Assembly (NCBI GenBank): GCA_947367375.1 | Contig: CANBDZ010000002.1 | Span: 1-62,357 of the forward strand | DNA from: an uncultured Bacteroidales bacterium | Lineage (GTDB): Bacteria > Bacteroidota > Bacteroidia > Bacteroidales > UBA932 | Length of the DNA: 62,357 nt | Direction of reading: 5' to 3' | Shown: piece by piece, positions 54,555 to 62,357 of the stretch | Numbering within the stretch: the first letter of the stretch is position 1 | Layout: every line of letters starts with the position of its first letter | Notes under the pieces: generated by a model | What the model was told of the DNA's origin: nothing | Databases searched by the model: none | Seen by the model: the letters and a program-made list of their open reading frames with translations, nothing else | Position numbers and translations under genes: made by a program

Positions 54555-55436
54555 TTATTCGGTCCAAGGCTCAAGGTTGGCGCTGGTTGCGTAGAATATC
54601 TTAGTGCCCGGCGATTCAGGATCCGGAAGTTCATTTTCAGTAATATCAATGAATCTGAATCTTTCGTTATAATCGTCTTCTATGTAAACCGCTTTAGTCT
54701 GTACAGGAAGGAAGTCCAGATTCATGTATCTTAACATCTGATATGCGCCATATGCACCGTAACCTTCCTCAAATTCCGCAAGGAATCTTTTTACGATTTC
54801 GTTTCCTCCGGCGGCAGGCTGCTCATTCTCGTCAGCCGGATAAGTCAGTTCCATCACAAATGTCGTGTCCTTATCATAGAGCTTAAATTTCGCGTCACAA
54901 ACGAATTCCGGTCTCTCCCCTTCCTCTGTAATCCTGCACATCTTCAGCATATCACTTTCCGAAGCGTACTCAAAGGCAAGTACAGTACCCGTTTCAAGAC
55001 TGTTCTTGGTCTGGAAGATTTCCATCATACTGTAGGCCTTGATTATATGTAAATATACACGAATGGATTCGCCGGTGTCCTCGTCAGATATAGTGATGGA
55101 TGTGTCACCGAGTTTGCGGGGCTGCAGGATAACGGTCGCCGGCTGGATTCCGTCACCGAACAGGCCTCCGGTCACCTCGGACTCTTTGTATTTATATCCC
55201 ATATAATCAGGATCTTCGACCTCGACCCTGTGGTTTTCTCCCTTTCCGCCATATATCTCGATCACATATTCATCCTTATCCACTATCGGTACGTTCATAA
55301 TGACACCGTCTGCCTCGATCACGCCGTAATCATAGTGATATATACGAAACTGCTGACCGTCATAATATGGATGATAGCTGTCACAGGCACTTATCATAAG
55401 CACTGCCGCGAGTGCTGCATATATCATTCTCTTCAT
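54555..55436 (-). CDS. hypothetical lipoprotein
   Basis: LAAVLMISACDSYHPYYDG lipobox. Confidence 0.6.
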   Translation of the reverse strand: MKRMIYAALAAVLMISACDSYHPYYDGQQFRIYHYDYGVIEADGVIMNVPIVDKDEYVIEIYGGKGENHRVEVEDPDYMGYKYKESEVTGGLFGDGIQPATVILQPRKLGDTSITISDEDTGESIRVYLHIIKAYSMMEIFQTKNSLETGTVLAFEYASESDMLKMCRITEEGERPEFVCDAKFKLYDKDTTFVMELTYPADENEQPAAGGNEIVKRFLAEFEEGYGAYGAYQMLRYMNLDFLPVQTKAVYIEDDYNERFRFIDITENELPDPESPGTKIFYATSANLEPWTE

Positions 55437-55438
55437 AG

Positions 55439-56446
55439 CTATCTGTTGTTTTCAATAAATTCCTTTGTTATCCAGTCTGTCTCGACAAGATTCACAGCTG
55501 CAAAGGCTCCAAAGCCGTTCTCTACATTCGAGTAGCAATAGTTTGACGGAGCGATGAAGCCCGTAAAGGTCGAGTAGTCCTTCTGGTATTCCGACGCAAC
55601 TCTGTACTTATAGAATTCCTCCGACATAGTGTAGAGAACAAGCTTGTGCTTGCTGATATAATGGTAAGTCATCGTCGGGTTTCCTTCCTCATCATACATG
55701 ACCCTGTCCCCTTCATTTACAAAGAAATCGTCATATGAAGATGTGCCGTATGCATATGGCTGGATCGAGAAGGTGTTGGCTCCTTTGTCAAGCATACCTC
55801 CTTCCCAAGCCCAGAGATAATCACCATTTATCTCGATGTCGACAGCGTCAAGGTTCATAGGGCTCATTTCAGCATATTCGAAGTCAGTCGGATAAAGGGC
55901 TCCGGCATATCTGAAGGTTTCTTCATAATGATCATCCGGCATGTCATAGATGGATTGGCTGCAGATCTGGACACCGTAAGCGTATGCATCTGTCTTTTCG
56001 CCTATTGTCACATGAACGACATTGCAGGAGTCACTTCCCACGCGTTCAATTATATAATCAATCTTTCTTTTAGGGAATGCATCAGGAATGACTGTCTCTG
56101 CGTGTGCGGAAGTAAAGCCATCGGAGAAGACACTGATTCTCACCTTATCTCCCGGATGCAGATCGCACTCAGCTCTGTAGTAACCCTCTTCTTTATCGAC
56201 ACATTCCGCCAGGATGACATCTTCATTCACTGAAAAAGTAATATCTGGCTTGAAAGGTACGATAACCTCCTTATTAGATTTTGAATATGCCGGCATTACC
56301 TTGAACATGACAAAACCCTTGTCTGCACCGGGATAACCCTCCAGAAAGATTACTGGCTTCTCGTCAAATTCAGGGTCAAATGGCTTGATACAGGAGGTCA
56401 CGCCTAAGACGAATGTTGCCAGCAGCAGATATATGATATTCTTCAT
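55439..56446 (-). CDS. DUF4249-family lipoprotein (paralog)
   Basis: TSCIKPFDPEFDEKPVIFLEGYPG; YKYRVASEYQKDYSTFTGFIAPSNYCYSNVENGFGAF. Confidence 0.75.
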   Translation of the reverse strand: MKNIIYLLLATFVLGVTSCIKPFDPEFDEKPVIFLEGYPGADKGFVMFKVMPAYSKSNKEVIVPFKPDITFSVNEDVILAECVDKEEGYYRAECDLHPGDKVRISVFSDGFTSAHAETVIPDAFPKRKIDYIIERVGSDSCNVVHVTIGEKTDAYAYGVQICSQSIYDMPDDHYEETFRYAGALYPTDFEYAEMSPMNLDAVDIEINGDYLWAWEGGMLDKGANTFSIQPYAYGTSSYDDFFVNEGDRVMYDEEGNPTMTYHYISKHKLVLYTMSEEFYKYRVASEYQKDYSTFTGFIAPSNYCYSNVENGFGAFAAVNLVETDWITKEFIENNR

Positions 56447-56451
56447 TTTGT

Positions 56452-58917
56452 CTAAAATTTGAGTGTGTAACTGAATGTAGGGATTATAGGAATAATACCC
56501 ACTGCTGATCCGTAATTTGCCAAAGTCACATTGTCAAGATGGTGGTACTCCTCAAGAGCACTGATAGGATTCAGATGGCAATAGGCATTGTAAACACTCA
56601 GGTTCCAGATGCTTGTGTTACCTCTCTTGGTGTTCTTGACAAAGTTCAGCCCGACATCAAGTCTGTGATAGTCAGGAACCTTCACATTGTTCGGCTTCGG
56701 ATAAACATTTATGCCGTCAGGTGTCTGATGTGATGACAGAGTAATGCGGTTTCCTGTGTGATAGTTCCAGGCTCCATAGATCTCGAACCTCTTGGTAAAC
56801 TTGTGACGGGCCATAAGTGTGAGCTTGTGGCGGTTATCGTTTCTGTCGCTGTACCAGCCTCTGTAGAAATCGTCAAACCTCCTCTGGGACCAGGACAGGG
56901 TGTAGTACGCATTCACCTCAGTCTTTCCGTTGCTGTAGCCGAAGTCAAGCTCGGTTCCCCATGACCTGCCCTGTCCGGATTTATATCCATATTCCCAATC
57001 TGTGAGCGGCGGAAAAATGCTGTATGGTCCTGCATATTCGATGAGATTGTACATATGCTTGTACCATCCTTCAACATTCAGGTGAACAGTCGGCGAGAGG
57101 TTCGTATATAGGCCTGCGGCCACTTCCCTTGAGCGCGACGGACGGATCTTCTGCGTCGACGGCAGCCACATATTCGTAGGAAGGTCCAGATAAAGGGACG
57201 AGATCAGATGTGAAGGCTGGCTCATCTCAGTGTAGGATGCCTTTGCTGTCATTGCGTCATTGAAGGTATACTTCATTGCCAGGCGAGGCTCAAGTGAGTG
57301 CCAGACCTTTTCGTTTGTAGCATAGAGCCCGTAACGAAGTCCGACATTCACAGAAAACTTATCTGACACAGCGATCTCATCTTCTGCGTAAAGAGCTGAC
57401 TCGAAGGTGTTATAGCTCAATGAGTCTGCGTTCGGATGATACTTGAACTTATTCTCGCCTCTGACCGTTTCCACGACGCTGTTGAAGTTCGGTCTGTAAT
57501 AATGCAGCTGTGCAGAGGCTCCGTATCTGAGTCTGTGCTTGTCATTCAGCTTATGATACACATCAGACTTCAGACCCACTGTGTGGACTCTTGAATTGTA
57601 GGTCATGCCGACCATATCGTACTTGCCTTCCTCATCCTGCTCGTCAATATAACCGAAGCCCGAGAATGAGCCGCTGTAATAAAGCTTGCTGGATATGGCA
57701 AGATCGTCAGAGACGTTATAATTCCAGTTCAATGAACCTACTATGTTACCCCACCCGAGATGGATGTCGATCATTTCACGTGTCGGAACACGTTCGCTGC
57801 CATAGCCGTCTGTGTAATAGTAGGAATGATCGTCGTACAGGTACTTGAAGACGTCTTTTCCTGTGTAGTAGTTTGCAGAAAGGACACTTCTGTCGCTGAA
57901 CTTATGGGTGATCTTGGCATTCAGGTCGGTAAATGCGTATCTGAAGTTGTTCTTATCAGGTGAATCCACTTTGTTCAGATAAGCCATTATGGGCATGGTG
58001 ACAGTCTCTGTCCAAGTACGCCTCAGACCGATGTTGAATGATGTCTTGTCCTTCCATATAGGACCGTCGAGCTGGAATCGTCCGTCTATCAGACCGATGG
58101 AAAACAAGCCGTGATACTCTTTGAAGTCGCCGTCCTTTGTTGTGATGTCCACAACTGAAGACATCTTGGAGCCGTATCTTGCCGGGAAACCGCTCTTGTA
58201 GAAATCCATGCTTTCGATGACATCGCTGTTGAACGACGAGAACAGACCAAGAAGGTGGCTTGACTGATAAATGGGAACTCCGTCAAGAAGAAAAAGGTTG
58301 TCGCTTCCATCTCCACCGTGAACATAGAATCCGGAAAGGAGCTCTGTTCCGGAAGATACTCCGGGCATCATCTGCAATGTCTTTACAACATCTGGAGTAC
58401 CAAACAGAGCAAAACCGGAATTGATGGTCCTGCTGTCTATGCGTTTGAGACCTGTCTGGGTGGAATTCCTCTTCGGATCAATCAAAGCGGTGATTACTGA
58501 GCCGCTGAGGGTGTCGTGCTGCTCTTCGATGAAGATGGTGTAGTCCTTCGGCTTCCTTCTCTTGTCTGCCTGGGTGAGGACTATATATTTCTTCATTATC
58601 TCGTACTCGATGTCGGTGCCTTTGAAGAGGGTTTCAAGGCAAAGTTCGAGGGATGACCGATCGGAGTCGGGAGTGACGGTACTACGTTTGCCGCTGATCA
58701 TATCGGCAACAGGCCTGCCGGAATATGGGATATTGAGATCAATTGAGGAATCGAAGACGAAGTTAACTCCGAATTTCTCGTGGATGACCTCCATCTCGGA
58801 TCTGATCGTCCTTGCCTGCTGTGTCTTTTCCTGCGCAAATACATAAGCAGGGGCTACAGCAGAGAAAGCCATCGTGATAATGGTTGTGATGAATAATAGT
58901 GCGTGCTTCATTGTCAA
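56452..58917 (-). CDS. TonB-dependent receptor with N-terminal STN domain (copy 1)
   Basis: Same STN and plug motifs as copy 2; C-terminal TFSYTLKF. Confidence 0.9.
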   Translation of the reverse strand: MTMKHALLFITTIITMAFSAVAPAYVFAQEKTQQARTIRSEMEVIHEKFGVNFVFDSSIDLNIPYSGRPVADMISGKRSTVTPDSDRSSLELCLETLFKGTDIEYEIMKKYIVLTQADKRRKPKDYTIFIEEQHDTLSGSVITALIDPKRNSTQTGLKRIDSRTINSGFALFGTPDVVKTLQMMPGVSSGTELLSGFYVHGGDGSDNLFLLDGVPIYQSSHLLGLFSSFNSDVIESMDFYKSGFPARYGSKMSSVVDITTKDGDFKEYHGLFSIGLIDGRFQLDGPIWKDKTSFNIGLRRTWTETVTMPIMAYLNKVDSPDKNNFRYAFTDLNAKITHKFSDRSVLSANYYTGKDVFKYLYDDHSYYYTDGYGSERVPTREMIDIHLGWGNIVGSLNWNYNVSDDLAISSKLYYSGSFSGFGYIDEQDEEGKYDMVGMTYNSRVHTVGLKSDVYHKLNDKHRLRYGASAQLHYYRPNFNSVVETVRGENKFKYHPNADSLSYNTFESALYAEDEIAVSDKFSVNVGLRYGLYATNEKVWHSLEPRLAMKYTFNDAMTAKASYTEMSQPSHLISSLYLDLPTNMWLPSTQKIRPSRSREVAAGLYTNLSPTVHLNVEGWYKHMYNLIEYAGPYSIFPPLTDWEYGYKSGQGRSWGTELDFGYSNGKTEVNAYYTLSWSQRRFDDFYRGWYSDRNDNRHKLTLMARHKFTKRFEIYGAWNYHTGNRITLSSHQTPDGINVYPKPNNVKVPDYHRLDVGLNFVKNTKRGNTSIWNLSVYNAYCHLNPISALEEYHHLDNVTLANYGSAVGIIPIIPTFSYTLKF

Positions 58918-58931
58918 GTCGTTTGGGAATC

Positions 58932-59729
58932 CTATCTCTTGACGATGTTTACATCCAGGGCAGACTCTATGAGGCTGATGATAAGGTCAAGGTCCTCAGT
59001 GTAGAACTCTCCACTGAGCTGTTTGCTTAGGTCATCTGCAACGAACGACACATTGTAATAGTCCGACAGGGTTTCAAGCACCTCTCTGAGATGGGTCTTG
59101 TCGAAGATGAATGATCCACGCTGCCAAGCCAGGGAGTTGACGTCTGCCTCCTCAGCTATGACCGGAACTGCATCCGGCTGCGAGAGAGTCGCCTGCATAT
59201 CCTTTGTCAGGACCACACCTTCAGAATCCGATGACTTTGCAAACAGCACCTTACCCTCTGTCACATAGACTTCCTTGACTGACGAACCAGCGTCGACCAT
59301 GAACTTAGTTCCTAGTACTCTCACGAATGCACCGTCCGATGTGATTTCAAACGGCACGGCTTCGTCGCGTGCGACTTCAAAGAAGGCCTTACCCTCGAGC
59401 TGTGTCTTTCGAGGAGATTTTTTCTTGTAAGTCAGTGATGAGCCAGGAGCAAGAGTCACTTCAGAGCCGTCAGGAAGAAGATACTCCTGAACTTCGGCAC
59501 TGGCCATAAGCTGGATCTGCTGGTTACTGTCACGGAAGAGGAATACACAGATGACAACCGCAGCAGCAGCTGCAACGATGCCTGACACCCATGGCATAAC
59601 CCTTCTGCGAGGCTTCTGCACGATACCGTGAGCCTTATTGAAGCGGTCTATCGCGTTCTGAGTGTCGAACTTTCCTTCCTGATAATGCTTCAGGACGAAG
59701 TCCATATGTTTATCCTCAAAGTCTGACAT
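58932..59729 (-). CDS. FecR-family anti-sigma regulator
   Basis: TM; EYLLPDGSEVTLAPGSSLTYKKKS...GKAFFEVARDEAVPFEITSDGAFVRVLGTKFMV; C-terminal STN-like YNVSFVADDLSKQLSGEFYTEDLDLIISLIESALDV. Confidence 0.93.
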   Translation of the reverse strand: MSDFEDKHMDFVLKHYQEGKFDTQNAIDRFNKAHGIVQKPRRRVMPWVSGIVAAAAAVVICVFLFRDSNQQIQLMASAEVQEYLLPDGSEVTLAPGSSLTYKKKSPRKTQLEGKAFFEVARDEAVPFEITSDGAFVRVLGTKFMVDAGSSVKEVYVTEGKVLFAKSSDSEGVVLTKDMQATLSQPDAVPVIAEEADVNSLAWQRGSFIFDKTHLREVLETLSDYYNVSFVADDLSKQLSGEFYTEDLDLIISLIESALDVNIVKR

Positions 59730-59793
59730 AATAAAGATCTAAGATTCCGTTAATCCGACATTAAGACGGAAGTATTTTGAAAATGTACTATCG

Positions 59794-60312
59794 TCAACAG
59801 AATAAAAATGTAAAAATTTTCACCGCGCCCTCTTTTATGAGTTTCAGAGCCTTGCTGATCTGGTTTCGGACGGTGTTGACTGACAATCCCAATTCATCCG
59901 CTATCTCTTCATATTTCAGACCGTCCCTCTTGCTCATGATGAAGACCTCGCGGCATTTCTCCGGAAGACTGTCGATCGCGGTCCACAGTCGTGCCTCAGT
60001 CTGCGAGCGCTCCTGTGCATCATCATCGTCGATGATTCCATATGTGTCGTAAGGTTTGAGAGATTCGGTAGGGACACCCTTCCTTCGAAGCTGGTCAAGA
60101 CAGCGGTTTCGCACCATCATATATAAATAGGACTTGCGGTTCAGAACATGGGTGCCTTCCTGAAGCTTTTCCCATAAGGCCGCATAACATTCCTGAACGA
60201 CATCTTCAGCCTGGTCTGCATCCTGAAGATAATGCAGAGCATACAGACAGAGCGGCCTGTAATTGTAACGGAACAGGTCGTCAAAATTATCCATATGCTG
60301 TGCTGTACTCAT
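59794..60312 (-). CDS. ECF sigma-70 factor
   Basis: FDDLFRYNYRPLCLYALHYLQDADQAEDVVQE; LPEKCREVFIMSKRDGLKYEEIADELGLSVNTVRNQISKALK. Confidence 0.93.
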   Translation of the reverse strand: MSTAQHMDNFDDLFRYNYRPLCLYALHYLQDADQAEDVVQECYAALWEKLQEGTHVLNRKSYLYMMVRNRCLDQLRRKGVPTESLKPYDTYGIIDDDDAQERSQTEARLWTAIDSLPEKCREVFIMSKRDGLKYEEIADELGLSVNTVRNQISKALKLIKEGAVKIFTFLFC

Positions 60313-60333
60313 TCAAATGATGGTTACGAAACA

Positions 60334-60341
60334 CAAAGATA
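60334..60341 (-). promoter_or_regulatory. -7 box TATCTTTG of the ECF gene
   Basis: Minus-strand TAnnTTTG ~22 bp upstream of the start at 60312. Confidence 0.55.
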
Positions 60342-60409
60342 ACAAATAATATTTTATATCTTCGTGGAAGTATTTAGAAAAGAGTCTCGTTATTCAGTCA
60401 GAAAACCAA

Positions 60410-60970
60410 TTGGCAGAGATCATCAACATAGAGGACATTGAACTGGCAAAGCTATGCGCCCGAGGGGACGAAAAGGCCAGACATGAGCTGTATACAAAGT
60501 ATGCAGCATACCTTTATGCACTCTGTATCAGATATGTCAGCGACAAGGATCTCGCCCGGGACCTGATGCACGACGCGATGATCAAGATCTTTGACACAGT
60601 TGGAAAGTACAAGCCGACAGGATCGCTGAAGTCCTGGTGCGCAAGAGTGACGATAAACATGGTGATTGACCATCTGCGAAAATCCAAACGAATGGAGACC
60701 GTATCGCTTGAGCCGACTCAGGAAAAGATCCCCGAACCTCATGAGGAAGAGGTCGCAAAGGTGCCGAAGACGGAACTGATGCGGATGGTCGGGCGGCTTC
60801 CCGAAACCAAGAGGGTAATATTCAACCTCTTCTGCGTGGAAGGATACAGCCATAAGGATATAGCGGAAATGCTGAATATAAAGGAGAAGACATCATCCTC
60901 GCTGCTGTTCAAGGCACGAGCCCAGCTGGCGGAAAATGTCAGGGATTATATAAGAAGAAACGGATTATGA
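60410..60970 (+). CDS. second ECF sigma-70 factor (likely TTG start)
   Basis: YLYALCIRYVSDKDLARDLMHDAMIKIFDTVGKYKPTGSLKSWCARVTINMVIDHLRK; GYSHKDIAEMLNIKEKTSSSLLFKARAQL. Confidence 0.9.
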   Translation: MAEIINIEDIELAKLCARGDEKARHELYTKYAAYLYALCIRYVSDKDLARDLMHDAMIKIFDTVGKYKPTGSLKSWCARVTINMVIDHLRKSKRMETVSLEPTQEKIPEPHEEEVAKVPKTELMRMVGRLPETKRVIFNLFCVEGYSHKDIAEMLNIKEKTSSSLLFKARAQLAENVRDYIRRNGL

Positions 60971-62226
60971 TGGAAGACTGGACAGATATCATAGGTGAGG
61001 AACTCGAGAACATCGAGGAGCCCCTTCCTGCTGATGACTGGAGCGTCCTTCAGCAGAAATATGCAGCCGCTCAGAAGAGAAAGAAGGCTGCTGCGTTCGC
61101 GTGGGCCGGTGGCATCACGTCGGTTGCTGCTGCCGTCGCTCTCGTGCTTCTGCTTGTCCGTCCTGATAGTACAGTTGTTGAAAATGATCTCGTTGCTGAA
61201 ACCGTACCTCCGACAGAAGAAGTTGTTTCGGTTGACTCATGTGTCCTAGAATCTCCAATCGATACAGTTCTTTATGTGACTACTCCTGTGCAAAAGAAGG
61301 TATCTGTACCAGTTGATGTCGTAAAGAAGACTGCTGATGATGTTCTTGTTGCAGAAAATCAGACTGAAGAAGTCCCGTCTGAAAACACAGAGGAGGTATT
61401 TGATGTAATTCGAGATACGACATCTTTGAAGGATAAGCTTCTCGCTGATGCTTCAACTACCAACAAGAATGATTCAAATGAAGATGCATACACCCAGCCA
61501 ACTGGTACATTCGGCTTTGATGAATTCCCGGAGGACGAGCCAAGACGCAAGAGACGTCATATGTCGATCAGTGTCTCTGCGTCAACATCTGATAGTCCTA
61601 TATTTAAATCATATGATGAGTTTGAACCACCAATGGCAGATGAGAATCAACCTCCATATATAGGCGACGTAACTACCCCTGAAGACTCCCTTGGGACAGG
61701 CCAGCAGCAGACGACAATGGCTAAGATGAAGGCCAAGAGCGGGTATGCAGATTCCTATAATCATGAAATACCTGTATCGTTTGGTGTCTCTGCAAGGGTT
61801 CATCTTACTGATCGACTCTCAATAAATACCGGTCTTAACTATACTAGATATAAGTCACTCAGGACAAGAACATTCCTAGCTGCCTATGAGCATCAAAAAG
61901 ACTGGCAGTATGTACATTACCTTGGCGTACCAGTCAGACTTGACTTCATAGCAGTAAACAAGAAACATTTCAATATGTACTTTGGAGCGGGCTTTCAGAT
62001 GGATAAATGTGTCTACGCCAAAGTCGGTGATGAAAGGCTTCATGAAAAGCAAGTGCTGTTCGGAGTGAACGGCGCAATGGGTCTTCAGGTCAATATCGTG
62101 CCTATGGTCGGATTGTACTTTGAACCGGAGGTGTCTTATGCCCTTAATGAGGGTTCTATTGAGACATTCCGTTCCAAAGAGCCGTTCGTCATAACCGTAC
62201 GAGGCGGCCTAAGATTCAATTTCTAA
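60967..62226 (+). CDS. single-TM protein with C-terminal outer-membrane beta-barrel-like domain
   Basis: AAAFAWAGGITSVAAAVALVLLLV TM; C-terminal FGVSARVHLTDRLSINTGLNYTRY...VRGGLRFNF; ATGA overlap with the sigma gene. Confidence 0.75.
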   Translation: MMEDWTDIIGEELENIEEPLPADDWSVLQQKYAAAQKRKKAAAFAWAGGITSVAAAVALVLLLVRPDSTVVENDLVAETVPPTEEVVSVDSCVLESPIDTVLYVTTPVQKKVSVPVDVVKKTADDVLVAENQTEEVPSENTEEVFDVIRDTTSLKDKLLADASTTNKNDSNEDAYTQPTGTFGFDEFPEDEPRRKRRHMSISVSASTSDSPIFKSYDEFEPPMADENQPPYIGDVTTPEDSLGTGQQQTTMAKMKAKSGYADSYNHEIPVSFGVSARVHLTDRLSINTGLNYTRYKSLRTRTFLAAYEHQKDWQYVHYLGVPVRLDFIAVNKKHFNMYFGAGFQMDKCVYAKVGDERLHEKQVLFGVNGAMGLQVNIVPMVGLYFEPEVSYALNEGSIETFRSKEPFVITVRGGLRFNF

Positions 62227-62293
62227 AATATTCTGATTTCTGCCGGAAGTATTCGTCATTCTGTTGCGTTATACAATAAAAGAGCAATAGATT

Positions 62294-62357
62294 ATGAAAC
62301 GAATTTTAACACTTCTGGCAGTAATTGTCTGCATATTCTGCAGTTCAGTTGTTGCAT
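62294..62357 (+). CDS. partial CDS, signal peptide only, cut by window end
   Basis: MKRILTLLAVIVCIFCSSVVA open to the window edge. Confidence 0.45.
   Translation, partial: MKRILTLLAVIVCIFCSSVVA

Noticed and set aside
1-62357. rRNA, tRNA, prophage or integrative element
   Set aside because: None recognised by eye; a tRNAscan/Infernal run would be needed to exclude weak RNA genes.

Overview
The window looks like a chromosomal contig from a gut-type Bacteroidales bacterium: DUF4906/fimbrillin-like lipoproteins, DUF4249 proteins, STN-type TonB receptors, FecR/ECF pairs and TAnnTTTG promoters. Bases 1-63 are not genomic. They match an Illumina Nextera i7 adapter, so the contig was sequenced into an adapter and the N-terminus of the first ORF (MGSEMCIRDS...) is artefactual. 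From left to right: two fimbrillin-like lipoprotein genes; a 10-gene minus-strand operon joining an ABC transporter to RsbU/RsbW/STAS partner-switching proteins; a RelA/SpoT-domain gene, an acyltransferase and upp; a large TolC/HlyD/ABC-ATPase/4xFtsX export operon followed by a sigma-54 activator and histidine kinase; an MsrA-AlkD fusion; a PadR-DUF2812 pair followed by six helically spaced hairpin repeats; a thiamine salvage operon (thiM, thiE-tenA, thiL, thiD) behind a TPP riboswitch; a decayed patatin-like gene; a uracil permease; a duplicated TonB receptor/DUF4249/lipoprotein locus with ECF sigma and FecR; and a divergent second ECF sigma locus. The best candidates for undescribed biology are the partner-switching ABC operon (5353-14805), including an ABC ATPase with an apparently degenerate RsbW-like tail and a STAS-APH kinase fusion, and the six-unit hairpin array with about 72.6-bp period (41491-41893). 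No rRNA, tRNA, transposase, cas gene or prophage was recognised. All family calls come from reading motifs by eye; no search was run.
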